Assembly: GCA_964631865.1 (NCBI GenBank)
Contig: CAZWAK010000008.1
Location: 1 to 64,000, forward strand
DNA: 64,000 nucleotides
Direction: 5' to 3'
Source: JAFDVL01 sp964631865
GTDB taxonomy: Bacteria > Acidobacteriota > Blastocatellia > RBC074
Shown here: positions 7,620-15,851 of the stretch, piece by piece
Layout of the letters: each line of letters starts with the position of its first letter
How positions within the stretch are numbered: the first letter of the stretch is position 1
Notes under the pieces: model-generated
Databases searched by the model: none
What the model was told of the DNA's origin: nothing
The model's input: only the letters and a program-made list of their open reading frames with translations
Made by a program: the position numbers and the translations under genes

Positions 7620-8996
7620 ATGCTTCGCTGCGCCGGAATCAAGCCACGCGCGTCGGAACGCGGAACTGTTTTGTTGATGGCGACCGTCACAATCCTCGTC
7701 GTCGTCGGGATGCTTGCGTTGGCCGTAGACATCGGCTACTTGATGAACGGACGCGGGCAATTGCAAAACATCATGGATTCCGCCGCCTTAGCCGGCGCAC
7801 AGGGCTTCCACACGGCGATTGAACCGGCGGGAGCGACTGCGCAACAGACGCAGATTGTGCGGTCATTGGCGCGCGATTTTGCACTCTTCAATCCGCTGCG
7901 GCAAGCCAACGGCACGAGCGGCTTGACCCTGCCGGATGAGGACATTTCCATCGTCTATCCGGCAGATTATCCCGTGCAACCCGCGCGCGTGATCGTCAAA
8001 CATCGAACTGCCTTGCCAACGATTTTTGGCAGTGTCTTCGGTCTGTCGAGTATGAATGTCAGCGCGGTCGCCATCGCCAGCACAGGGGTCGTGGATGGCG
8101 GCACAGGCATTGTCAGTGGTTGTTGGCGTCCGATCATGATTCCTGACACGTTCTACGATGCGAACAACAATGCCTGGGCCATTAGTGGCAAAGCAATTTT
8201 CAGCGATGGGACAGCTTCGCCGCATCGAGACGGGCCGGGGGGAGAAGATTGGAGCTACGCGCGGCAAACCGGTGATCATTACATCTCGCGCTTTGCCTCG
8301 GTCAATGCTGCGAGCAGTCGCAATACCAGCGATTCCGGGTTTCTACAACAATGGCCGTTGGTGACGGGCGGGCCGACGCCGTCCGGCGACCCCACCAGCA
8401 TTCGGGATGTAAATAATTTAGCCGAATTGAAATCGCAGGGCGGTAGATATTTGATTGGACAACGGATTCTATTTCGGCGCGATGATTGGCGCATCGTCAA
8501 CTTTACCGCCAGCGGCATCACAGGCGACTTTCCTGCTAATCCGGTACAACAAATCAATAAAGGTTGCTGCACGCCCATTCGTGTCGGGCAGTTGGTTCAG
8601 GTCTATACGCCAACGAGCGATAACGTGGGGATTTATGACAACTTCATTCAGCAGTTGCAGACCTACTTTGACGCGCTGGCAGGAACGAGCGGGTTAATCA
8701 CCCCCGCCGCGAATCAATACAAGTACGCCCAGACCCAAAACTATCCGACGCCGAATGCGAATCCGCGCGTGATTCCCGTGTTGTTGTGCAGCCCGATTCA
8801 GTTCTCGGACAGTCCGAACATCACGCAGTTTTTTGTCACGAACATCGGCGCGCTCTTTCTCGAACAAGTCACACCACAAGGCGAAATCGTGGGCATGTTT
8901 GTGCGCGAGATGGTCGCGGGCGGGATGCCGCTAGAGCCGCAAAATGAAGTGGCGAACCGTGCTTTGCTGCCGGTCGCGGTACAACTCGTCCGATAA
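7620..8996 (+). CDS. TadG-like pilus assembly protein
   Basis: This 458-residue protein starts at the ATG at 7620, with AAAGG about 10 nt upstream. Its N-terminus resembles TadE/TadG: ERGTVLLMATVTILVVVGMLALAVDIG, then GQLQNIMDSAALAGAQGF, which is the typical transition after the membrane helix. The rest is a large exported domain that I cannot map onto a clear vWA fold. It is the last gene before an internal promoter, and a TadG-type role in anchoring or biogenesis is inferred from its architecture and place. Confidence 0.78.
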   Translation: MLRCAGIKPRASERGTVLLMATVTILVVVGMLALAVDIGYLMNGRGQLQNIMDSAALAGAQGFHTAIEPAGATAQQTQIVRSLARDFALFNPLRQANGTSGLTLPDEDISIVYPADYPVQPARVIVKHRTALPTIFGSVFGLSSMNVSAVAIASTGVVDGGTGIVSGCWRPIMIPDTFYDANNNAWAISGKAIFSDGTASPHRDGPGGEDWSYARQTGDHYISRFASVNAASSRNTSDSGFLQQWPLVTGGPTPSGDPTSIRDVNNLAELKSQGGRYLIGQRILFRRDDWRIVNFTASGITGDFPANPVQQINKGCCTPIRVGQLVQVYTPTSDNVGIYDNFIQQLQTYFDALAGTSGLITPAANQYKYAQTQNYPTPNANPRVIPVLLCSPIQFSDSPNITQFFVTNIGALFLEQVTPQGEIVGMFVREMVAGGMPLEPQNEVANRALLPVAVQLVR

Positions 8997-9040
8997 ATGA
9001 GCGATGGCGCTTGAGCTTTGTCACTTTAATGTTTTCAGGG

Positions 9041-9069
9041 TTGGAGATTCACACGGTTGCGCGTATAAT
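9041..9069 (+). promoter_or_regulatory. Sigma-70-type promoter upstream of cpaE
   Basis: A TTGGAG -35 box (9041-9046) and a perfect TATAAT -10 box (9064-9069) are separated by 17 nt. It lies in the 190-nt spacer after the TadG-like gene, so the motor genes cpaE-cpaF-tadB-tadC may be transcribed independently of the pilin and channel genes. Confidence 0.6.
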
Positions 9070-9186
9070 CCGCCTCCAATCACCTCACATGGGCAGATAC
9101 GTTTGTTCCCGCTGGGACGCAATCATTCAATGGGGATTCAAGGCAGTTGGTGAGCGAAGCTGCCGCGGGCGAGGAAAGTAAAATTT

Positions 9187-10383
9187 GTGGTAAGAAGTAT
9201 TTCAGTTGTCATCATTGGTCGGAATCTGACCCAACAGGAGCGCACGCGGATGCGCAGCGCGACCAGTGTGCCCATCTCTATCGTCGCCGAACTTCCCAAC
9301 AATATGCAGGCGCTGGAACAAATCAATCGTCTGCGTCCGCAAGCCGCGCTCGTGATGCTCAACGGCGATCTGCCGAAGAGTCTGCAAATGGTCGAACGAC
9401 TGCGGCAGGATAATCCCGACACGGCTGTCATCTGTTCGTGCGAAGAAACCTCGTCGGAAGTCATCCTGCAATCCTTTCGCTCCGGCGCAACTGAGTTTTT
9501 GCGCCAGCCGCTCACCGAAACCGAAATCAACGAAGTCTTCACGAAGATTGAACAAGCGCGCTTGCGTTCGGCAGAAGAAACCAAGCAAGGCCGCGTGCTG
9601 GCCGTTTATTCCAGCAAAGGCGGGTGTGGGACAACTTTTGTAATCGCCAATTTGGCGGTGGCCCTTTCCCGCTTGAGCCGCAGCCACGCCACGATTGTGG
9701 ATTTGAATTTACAAGCCGGGGATCAGCCCACCTATCTGGGCATTGAAAACACGCCGTACACCATTTATGACGTGGTGCGCAACTTTGATCGGTTGGACGA
9801 CACGCTGCTGAACAGCTATCTGACCTCGCGCGGCAAATTGCTGTCGCTGCTGGCGGCTCCGACCGAAATCGGGCGCGATGAAGATGTGCGCCCGGAACAC
9901 GTCACGCAAATCATCACGATGCTGCGCGCGCAACCGGGCTATGTGTTGATTGACCCGCAACACACGCTGAGCGAAAACACGATTGCGGCGCTCGATCTGG
10001 CCGATGACTTGGTCTTGCTGCTGACGCTCGATATTCCGTCCATTCGCAGCGCCAAACGCGCGCTCGATATTTTCCGCCGTCTCGGCTACGAAAAAAGCCG
10101 CATCAAGGTCGTGCTGAACCGCTACACCAAAACCCCGGAATTCGAGATCGGACATATCGAGAAGGTGTTGGAACATTCGATTGACGCGATCCTCCCCAAC
10201 GATTACAAAGCCGCTATCTCCTCGATCAACATGGGAGAGCCGCTCGTACTCTCGAAAACCCAATCCCGTCTGCAAGCGGAATTTAGCAAGCTGGCCTCCA
10301 AGCTGGCCGACATTCAAGTGGAAGAAGACGCACGCCCTGTCGCACGTAGTAGCTGGTTTCCCTTCGCCCGAAAACTAGGCTAG
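9187..10383 (+). CDS. cpaE: Pilus localisation ATPase CpaE/TadZ
   Basis: This 398-residue protein has an atypical receiver domain (residues 1-125) joined to a MinD/ParA-like ATPase (about 135-370). The start is a GTG with AGGAAAG upstream. The receiver looks inactive: the phospho-acceptor Asp is replaced in VMLNGDLP. The P-loop is deviant (SKGGCGTT, where the usual final GKT is GTT), and the A-prime motif reads VDLNLQAGD. Such changes are common in CpaE/TadZ proteins, which position the Tad machine at the pole rather than acting as ordinary ATPases. The cpaF gene follows after 30 nt. Confidence 0.87.
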   Translation: MVRSISVVIIGRNLTQQERTRMRSATSVPISIVAELPNNMQALEQINRLRPQAALVMLNGDLPKSLQMVERLRQDNPDTAVICSCEETSSEVILQSFRSGATEFLRQPLTETEINEVFTKIEQARLRSAEETKQGRVLAVYSSKGGCGTTFVIANLAVALSRLSRSHATIVDLNLQAGDQPTYLGIENTPYTIYDVVRNFDRLDDTLLNSYLTSRGKLLSLLAAPTEIGRDEDVRPEHVTQIITMLRAQPGYVLIDPQHTLSENTIAALDLADDLVLLLTLDIPSIRSAKRALDIFRRLGYEKSRIKVVLNRYTKTPEFEIGHIEKVLEHSIDAILPNDYKAAISSINMGEPLVLSKTQSRLQAEFSKLASKLADIQVEEDARPVARSSWFPFARKLG

Positions 10384-10413
10384 TAAGCGCAAGCCTCTGG
10401 ATAAACTGCAACT

Positions 10414-11733
10414 ATGGCCTCGCTCAAAGACCGTCTCGAACAGGAACGCACCTTTTCTCGTGGGAATGTTTCCAACGAGTATCAGGAACTCAAAGCGCGC
10501 GTCCATCGCCTGTTGATCCCGCGGCTGCCGCTGGCCAAACTCGAAACCGCCGACACCACCGAACGCCAGAGCAAAGTCAATCACTTCATCAACATCATAT
10601 TGACGCAAGAGAAATCGGTGCTCAGCGCGATTGATCGCGAACGATTGCAAACCGAAGTCTACGACGAACTCTTCGGCTTCGGCCCGCTCGAACCGCTGCT
10701 CGCCGACCGCACGATTTCCGATATTTTGGTGAACGGCTGGAACAACGTTTACATCGAGCGCGCCGGCATGTTGGAGCGCGTCGAAGCGTCGTTCAAGGAC
10801 GATGCGCATTTGCTGCAAATCATTGATCGCATCGTGTCGCGCATCGGGCGGCGCATTGACGAATCGTCGCCGATGGTGGATGCGCGTTTGCCCGACGGCT
10901 CGCGCGTCAACGCGATTATTCCGCCGCTGTCGTTGAATGGCCCGGTGCTTTCGATTCGTCGTTTCGGCGTCAATCCGCTGACGATGAGCAACCTCTTGGA
11001 GTACGAAACGCTCACGCCGGAAATGGTGGAGTTTTTGGATGCCTGCACGAAGTCACGGCTGAACATCCTCATCTCCGGCGGAACCGGTTCGGGCAAAACG
11101 ACGCTGCTCAATTGTCTCTCGGCCTACATCCCGACGGACGAACGTCTCGTCACGATTGAAGATTCCGCTGAACTGCGCCTGCAACAACCGCACGTCGTGC
11201 GACTCGAAACGCGCCCGCCGAACATCGAAGGACGCGGCGAAATCACGCAACGCCAACTGCTGAAGAACGCGCTGCGTATGCGCCCCGACCGCATCATCAT
11301 CGGCGAGGTGCGCGGCGAAGAAGCCATTGACATGCTGCAAGCGATGAACACCGGTCACGACGGCAGCATGACGACGATTCACGCCAACTCGCCGCGCGAT
11401 GCGCTGGCGCGCTTGGAGACGATGGTTTCGATTGCGGGCTTGCGGATGTCGGACAAATCCATGCGCCAACAAATCAGTTCCGCGATTGATCTGGTGATTC
11501 AGGTGACGCGCCTCACCGACGGCACGCGCAAAATCAGCAGCATCTCGGAAATCACGGCCCTGGATGGCGAAGACATTCTCTTGCAGGAACTCTTCAGTTA
11601 TCGGCGCACGGGACTGGGACGGCTGCGCGAAGTGCAGGGCTACTTTGTGGCGGCGGGCGTACGTCCACAATGCAGCGAGAAGCTGGCCGTGTATGGCTAT
11701 GATTTGCCCCCGCTCACGTTTGCGGGGAGGTGA
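10414..11733 (+). CDS. cpaF: Tad pilus motor ATPase CpaF/TadA
   Basis: This 439-residue secretion ATPase is of the GspE/VirB11 superfamily. Its N-terminal domain (residues 1-150) includes VYDELFGFGPLEPLLAD and the CpaF-typical ISDILVNGWNNVYIERAG. The Walker A motif is GGTGSGKTTLLN near residue 224. The Asp box and Walker B region follow (RLVTIEDSAELRLQQPHVV; RIIIGEVRGEEAIDMLQAMN), then the His box (GSMTTIHANSPRDAL). It powers pilus assembly from the cytoplasmic face together with TadB and TadC, encoded next. The spacing to tadB is 6 nt. Confidence 0.94.
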   Translation: MASLKDRLEQERTFSRGNVSNEYQELKARVHRLLIPRLPLAKLETADTTERQSKVNHFINIILTQEKSVLSAIDRERLQTEVYDELFGFGPLEPLLADRTISDILVNGWNNVYIERAGMLERVEASFKDDAHLLQIIDRIVSRIGRRIDESSPMVDARLPDGSRVNAIIPPLSLNGPVLSIRRFGVNPLTMSNLLEYETLTPEMVEFLDACTKSRLNILISGGTGSGKTTLLNCLSAYIPTDERLVTIEDSAELRLQQPHVVRLETRPPNIEGRGEITQRQLLKNALRMRPDRIIIGEVRGEEAIDMLQAMNTGHDGSMTTIHANSPRDALARLETMVSIAGLRMSDKSMRQQISSAIDLVIQVTRLTDGTRKISSISEITALDGEDILLQELFSYRRTGLGRLREVQGYFVAAGVRPQCSEKLAVYGYDLPPLTFAGR

Positions 11734-11739
11734 GGCAGT

Positions 11740-12720
11740 ATGGAAATTCTAGGCATTATCTTTGCTTCGCTGACGTTCATTTCGCTCACGCTCGCTGTGT
11801 ATTTTTATGTGAGCCGCGATCTGGAACGCTATCAGCGGCGCGTCGAAGAACGCTTGCAAAAGTTGATTGACGAACGCGGGCCAGCAGTCGTGAGCCAGCG
11901 CGACATTCAGGAACTCAAGCAGGAATTGCTGAGCGACATTCCGATTTTTCATCAACTGCTCCTGCGCTTTGAGGTCTTCAATGAATTGCAGGCGATCTTG
12001 CGACAGGCCGAATTTAATAACATCACGGTCTATAAATTTGTCGTCGGCAGTTTGATAGCAGGATTTTCAGTAGCTTTGGTGGCAGTATTTTTTCAGCGTT
12101 CGTTTTTTGTCTGGCTCGTCAGTTTGATTGTGGTCAGCGTGTTGCCGTTATTGTTTGTGCTACAGAAGCGGCGCAAGCGGTTCAAGCTGTTCCTCGAACA
12201 ACTGCCCGAAGCGATTGAAATGATGGTGCGCTCGCTGCAAGCCGGGCACAGTTTCAGTTCCGCGTTGCAAGCGATTGCCACCGAAATGCCCGAACCGGTG
12301 GCGCGCGAGTTCGGCAAAGCCTACGAAGAACAAAACCTCGGCTTGAGCATGAAAGTGGCGCTGGAAAATCTGGCGCAGCGCGTGCCGATTATGGATTTGA
12401 AGCTGTGCGTCACGGCGATTCTGATTCAACGCGAAGTCGGCGGCAATTTGTCCGAAGTGCTGGCCAACATCAGCCACACGATTCGCGAGCGATTTCGGAT
12501 GCAAGGCGAGATTCGCGTCAAAACCGCGCAGGCGCGCTTGTCTGGCTACATCGTCAGCGCGCTGCCGTTCATTTTGTTCTTCTGGATCAACGCGGCAAAC
12601 CCGAAGTATTTGCAATCGCTCTACGATCATCCGATGGGGATGTACATTTTGGGCGCGGGCATCGTGATGCAGATCATCGGCTGGATGATTATTCGGCGCA
12701 TCGTGAAAATTGAAATCTGA
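11740..12720 (+). CDS. tadB: Tad inner-membrane platform protein TadB
   Basis: This 326-residue integral membrane protein of the T2SSF/GspF type has one N-terminal helix (residues 3-25), a helical pair near 105-145, the cytoplasmic T2SSF domain (about 160-290) and a C-terminal helix. The diagnostic stretch is QLPEAIEMMVRSLQAGHSFS, followed by EMPEPVAREFGKAYEEQNLG. It would form the platform with TadC above the CpaF motor. The stop is followed at once by a decamer-based inverted repeat. Confidence 0.9.
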   Translation: MEILGIIFASLTFISLTLAVYFYVSRDLERYQRRVEERLQKLIDERGPAVVSQRDIQELKQELLSDIPIFHQLLLRFEVFNELQAILRQAEFNNITVYKFVVGSLIAGFSVALVAVFFQRSFFVWLVSLIVVSVLPLLFVLQKRRKRFKLFLEQLPEAIEMMVRSLQAGHSFSSALQAIATEMPEPVAREFGKAYEEQNLGLSMKVALENLAQRVPIMDLKLCVTAILIQREVGGNLSEVLANISHTIRERFRMQGEIRVKTAQARLSGYIVSALPFILFFWINAANPKYLQSLYDHPMGMYILGAGIVMQIIGWMIIRRIVKIEI

Positions 12721-12721
12721 T

Positions 12722-12821
12722 TGAGAAGTCTGGTGAAGTCTAGGAAAGTCTGGAAAAGTGGAAGAAGCCAACTTCACGAGACTTCTCTGGACTTCACCAG
12801 ACTTCACCAGACTTTCTGACT
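12722..12821. repeat. Inverted array of 10-nt units between tadB and tadC
   Basis: The left arm has units such as AGTCTGGTGA and AGTCTAGGAA, and the right arm has ACTTCACCAG repeated. AAGTCTGGTGAAGTC and GACTTCACCAGACTT are perfectly complementary over 15 bp. The array fills the whole spacer from the tadB stop to the tadC start and leaves no clear ribosome site for tadC. Confidence 0.75.
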
Positions 12822-12822
12822 T

Positions 12823-13758
12823 ATGCTTCTCGTCTTTTACATTGCGACAATGATGACGTTCCTCGGCGCGGGGATGGCGGTGTATTACTGGTTGGCGCGT
12901 CCGGTCAGCCCGTTTGATGAACGCTTGCGCGAAATCAATCCGCGGGCAGAGCGCGAGGCCGTCGCACCGCCCGTCACGAAAAAAGTCAACACCGTCATTG
13001 TCGAGCGCGTCGCCAAACCCGTGTACAAAATGACGCGCCCGTCGAATCGCAATGTGCGCCGCTTGCGCCGCCGCCTGGTCAAAGCCGGGTTCGCGTCGGA
13101 AACGTCGGTGCAGGTGTACACGGCCATTCGCGTCACGGCGGCCATCCTGCTGCCGCTGCTGGTGCTGGTCGTGCTGCTGACGATCAACTATCCGCGCGGG
13201 CCGCAATTCGTCGCGCTCACGTTGTTGGGCGCGATTTTCGGTTTGTTCATTCCGTCGTTCATTCTGTCGCGCCTGATTACCAAACGGCAGCAAAAAATTA
13301 CGCGCGCGTTGCCCGATGCGATTGACCTGATGGTCGTGTGTGTCGAAGCCGGACTGGGACTCAACGCCGCGCTGCAACGAGTCGGACGCGAATTGGAACT
13401 GGTGGAGCCGGTCTTGTCGAACGAAATGGCGATCACCAACCGCGAGATTCGCGCCGGCAAACCGCGCGATGAAGCCTTGCGCAATTTAGGAGATCGCACC
13501 GGCGTAGACGACATCAAATCGCTGGTGGCGATGTTGATTCAAAGCGACCGCTTCGGCACGTCTATCGCGTCGTCGTTGCGCGTCTTTGCCGATTCGATGC
13601 GCACCAAACGACGACAAAGAGCGGAAGAGATGGTGTCGAAAGCTTCGATTAAGTTGATTTTTCCGCTGCTCTTATTTATCTTTCCCGCGCTCTTAATTGT
13701 GCTTCTTGGACCAGCTTTGATTACGCTTTATCGGGCCCTCGACCAGTTGGCCCAATAA
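12823..13758 (+). CDS. tadC: Tad inner-membrane platform protein TadC
   Basis: This 311-residue T2SSF-type membrane protein is a paralogue of TadB. It has an N-terminal helix (residues 1-24), a helical pair at about 105-150, the T2SSF core (ALPDAIDLMVVCVEAGLGLNAAL, then LSNEMAITNREIRAGKPRDEAL) and C-terminal helices (LIFPLLLFIFPALLIVLLGP). The AGLGLNAAL type of motif is usual for TadC. It completes the platform encoded with tadB. Its ATG directly abuts the intercistronic inverted repeat. Confidence 0.9.
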   Translation: MLLVFYIATMMTFLGAGMAVYYWLARPVSPFDERLREINPRAEREAVAPPVTKKVNTVIVERVAKPVYKMTRPSNRNVRRLRRRLVKAGFASETSVQVYTAIRVTAAILLPLLVLVVLLTINYPRGPQFVALTLLGAIFGLFIPSFILSRLITKRQQKITRALPDAIDLMVVCVEAGLGLNAALQRVGRELELVEPVLSNEMAITNREIRAGKPRDEALRNLGDRTGVDDIKSLVAMLIQSDRFGTSIASSLRVFADSMRTKRRQRAEEMVSKASIKLIFPLLLFIFPALLIVLLGPALITLYRALDQLAQ

Positions 13759-13914
13759 ATCGCGCTCCTTCCTGGTCGCCCCCAGTGGAAGCGCCGCTTC
13801 TGACAGGCAAAACTCCCAGCACGCGGTATTCTGTGATTCGATCCTGTCCGAGGTGATGGATTGAGACCCTGCAAACGTTTTTCGTTTGCCTAGATGTACA
13901 ACCGGAGGTACGGC

Positions 13915-14082
13915 ATGTTTTTACTTACTTTGCTCCAACAAGGTCCCACGCAACCTGATGACCTGACGTTGAACTGGATCATCCTGGCGGTGTTATTGGT
14001 CATCGCCGCGATTCTTGGCTTGATCGTCATCAAGCGCCGTTTGCGCGAGCAGGGCGATGATTTTGACATCGGAAGCTATTGA
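13915..14082 (+). CDS. Very small membrane protein, first of a tandem pair
   Basis: This 55-residue protein starts at the ATG at 13915, which has CGGAGG upstream; the in-frame ATG at 13894 lacks a site. It has a short N-terminus, then QPDDLTLNWIILAVLLVIAA continuing into one transmembrane helix, then a basic KRRLREQ segment and an acidic end (GDDFDIGSY). The next gene encodes a close paralogue sharing DDLTLNWII, the helix and KRR.REQ.DD. I do not recognise the family. The position directly after tadC suggests a role in the Tad machine or its membrane platform, which is inference. Confidence 0.72.
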   Translation: MFLLTLLQQGPTQPDDLTLNWIILAVLLVIAAILGLIVIKRRLREQGDDFDIGSY

Positions 14083-14132
14083 GCTGTCATCCGTGCTGCT
14101 CAACAGCCCCTATTTCTTGCAGGAGATTCCAC

Positions 14133-14294
14133 ATGTCCACGTTGGTTGCGCTGCTCCAACAAACTCCAACTAATCCTGATGATTTAACGCTGAATTGGAT
14201 TATCCTCATCGTCTTGCTGGTCATTGCCGCAATTCTTGGGGTCATCGTCGTCAAACGCCGCATGCGTGAACAGGACGATGACTATGACATTTAA
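14133..14294 (+). CDS. Very small membrane protein, second of a tandem pair
   Basis: This 53-residue paralogue of the preceding protein starts at the ATG at 14133, with AGGAG 9 nt upstream. It reads MSTLVALLQQTPTNPDDLTL, then one transmembrane helix (WIILIVLLVIAAILGVIVV), then KRRMREQDDDYDI. Both proteins share the LLQQ-x-PTxPDDLTLNWII start and the basic-then-acidic tail, and only conservative changes occur in the helix. Each copy has its own ribosome site, so both are probably made. Confidence 0.72.
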   Translation: MSTLVALLQQTPTNPDDLTLNWIILIVLLVIAAILGVIVVKRRMREQDDDYDI

Positions 14295-14315
14295 CCTCAC
14301 CTGCCCTGGTCTCCG

Positions 14316-14660
14316 TTGAAGTTATACCATCGAGCAACCGGAATTTGTTTGGCGGATCACCTTGTCTTAGCCAACACGGCCTGGACTCGCCTGCGCGGGT
14401 TGTTGGGGCGAAGATCGCTTGCGCCGAACGAAGCGTTGTGGATGCGTCCGTGCAGTAGTGTGCATACGTTCTGGATGTTGTTTGCGATTGATGTCGTCTT
14501 TCTGGATCGGCAATTGCGCATCGTCAAACTCGTCGAAAATCTGCGTCCGTTCCGCCTCACGTGGCCCGCGCCGCACACTGCCAGCGTGATCGAATTGCCC
14601 GCTCACGCCATCGCCCGACATAATTTGCAGATCGGCGACGAATTGCGCGTCGAAAAATAA
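14316..14660 (+). CDS. DUF192 family protein
   Basis: This 114-residue protein matches the DUF192 pattern: a start near LANTAWTRLRGLLGR, a central MRPCSSVHTFWMLFAIDVVFLD, then a VIELPAHAIARHNLQIGDEL end. The apparent start is a TTG with no strong site; no ATG precedes the conserved part. DUF192 genes often sit next to Tad loci, and their function is not established. No signal peptide is visible here, so the protein may be cytoplasmic or the true start may differ. Confidence 0.78.
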   Translation: MKLYHRATGICLADHLVLANTAWTRLRGLLGRRSLAPNEALWMRPCSSVHTFWMLFAIDVVFLDRQLRIVKLVENLRPFRLTWPAPHTASVIELPAHAIARHNLQIGDELRVEK

Positions 14661-14672
14661 ATCCAGCCGGAG

Positions 14673-14694
14673 CGGGCATTTTGCCCGATTTTTC
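14673..14694 (+). terminator. Rho-independent terminator ending the Tad locus
   Basis: The stem is CGGGCA-ttt-TGCCCG (14673-14687), followed by ATTTTTC. It lies 13 nt after the DUF192 stop, which supports reading the small membrane genes and DUF192 as part of the Tad transcription unit. Confidence 0.75.
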
Positions 14695-14815
14695 TTGCCT
14701 CTGCCTGTCAGAAAGCCGAAAATAGGCGCGCTTCTCTCACAAGTTACCCCTCGTGTTTACAGGAGCGGTATTCGTTATTTCCCTTGCCCCAGCTCATCAG
14801 AGAGGATAACTCCGT

Positions 14816-15814
14816 ATGAATATGAACAACCTCTGGAAAAGCCTGAAAGAACGCGCTGTTCTCTTCGCGCTCCTCATTAGTTTCGGACTCGCCGTTTCGC
14901 TCAGTATGACCTACGTGGACTGGGACAGTGTGCTGCACGAAGACAGCCAACCGACAGCGCAAGTGCTGGACGCCGCACCGCCCGTTGTGCCACCGAGTGA
15001 AGCCGTACAAAAAGACGGACTGACGTTCAAGAAGATCGTCACCGCGCCCGTGCGCCTCTTCGTCCGCTTGTTCCGCCGCAGCGACAACAACATTGCCAAA
15101 GTTACTGCGCCCAAGCCCGACAACGCGATCAAACCTGAATCGTCGGTCGCCACCGCAATTGAACGCGAAGCCGCCGCCGCCTTCGAGCAGGCCATCGAAC
15201 TGCGCGAGAAGAAACAGTTGGATGCGGCCATGGCCAAGCTCACCGCTGTCGTCGGGATGCAACCGAACAACGCCGAAGCCTACAATTTGCTCGGCGTTTG
15301 CTACGACGAAAAAGGCCAGTACAAAGATGCGCAGGACGAATATCAAAAAGCCGTCAAACTCGAACCGATCAACGCGCGCTTCCTGAACAATCTGGGCTAT
15401 TCGTATTACCTCGCGAGCAACGACAAGGAAGCGATCAAGTGGTATCAGAAGGCGCTGAAATTCACGCCCGATGATCGCCGCATTCAAAACAATCTCGGTC
15501 TCGCGTATGGCCGTCGCAGCGAGTACGTCAAAGCCCGCGAGCAATTTCTCAAAGCCGTCGGCGAACACGGCGCGTATTTGAACTTGGGCTACATTTACAG
15601 CCAGCAAGGACGCTATCAACAAGCCATCGAACAATTCGAAGCGGCGCTCAAGCTGCAACCGAATTCGCTCGTGACAATGACGAGTCTCGCGCAAGTCTAC
15701 GACCGCGTCGGACGCGCCCGCGAAGCCGCCGTGCTGCAAGAGCAGTACAAGAAGTTGTCGAACAGCGCGCAACGTGTGCAGACAGCCGAAAAAAACGATC
15801 AGGACGACAAGTAA
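14816..15814 (+). CDS. Membrane-anchored TPR protein
   Basis: This 332-residue protein starts at an ATG preceded by GAGAGGA. Residues 15-33 form one N-terminal transmembrane helix, followed by a low-complexity linker. At least five TPR units span about 115-310 (for example EAYNLLGVCYDEKGQYKDAQ and RFLNNLGYSYYLASNDKEAI). The position just after the Tad cluster suggests a TadD-like lipoprotein or scaffold, but there is no lipobox, so TadD identity is not shown. Two nucleotides separate its stop from the next gene. Confidence 0.78.
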   Translation: MNMNNLWKSLKERAVLFALLISFGLAVSLSMTYVDWDSVLHEDSQPTAQVLDAAPPVVPPSEAVQKDGLTFKKIVTAPVRLFVRLFRRSDNNIAKVTAPKPDNAIKPESSVATAIEREAAAAFEQAIELREKKQLDAAMAKLTAVVGMQPNNAEAYNLLGVCYDEKGQYKDAQDEYQKAVKLEPINARFLNNLGYSYYLASNDKEAIKWYQKALKFTPDDRRIQNNLGLAYGRRSEYVKAREQFLKAVGEHGAYLNLGYIYSQQGRYQQAIEQFEAALKLQPNSLVTMTSLAQVYDRVGRAREAAVLQEQYKKLSNSAQRVQTAEKNDQDDK

Positions 15815-15851
15815 CTTTGAATCTCAAATCTCAAATCTTCAATCTCCAATT
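15815..15851 (+). repeat. Single-arm heptamer array at a gene start
   Basis: Five consecutive 7-nt units (GAATCTC, AAATCTC, AAATCTT, CAATCTC, CAATTTG) begin right after the preceding stop codon. They encode the N-terminus of the transglycosylase. The same unit type (AATCTCC or its complement) forms the inverted array at 50659-50761. No partner arm is present here. Confidence 0.6.

Noticed and set aside
12160..13377. Minus-strand ORF of 405 codons
   Set aside because: Opposite tadB and tadC, crossing the inverted repeat between them; its translation is Arg/His/Gln-rich and matches nothing.
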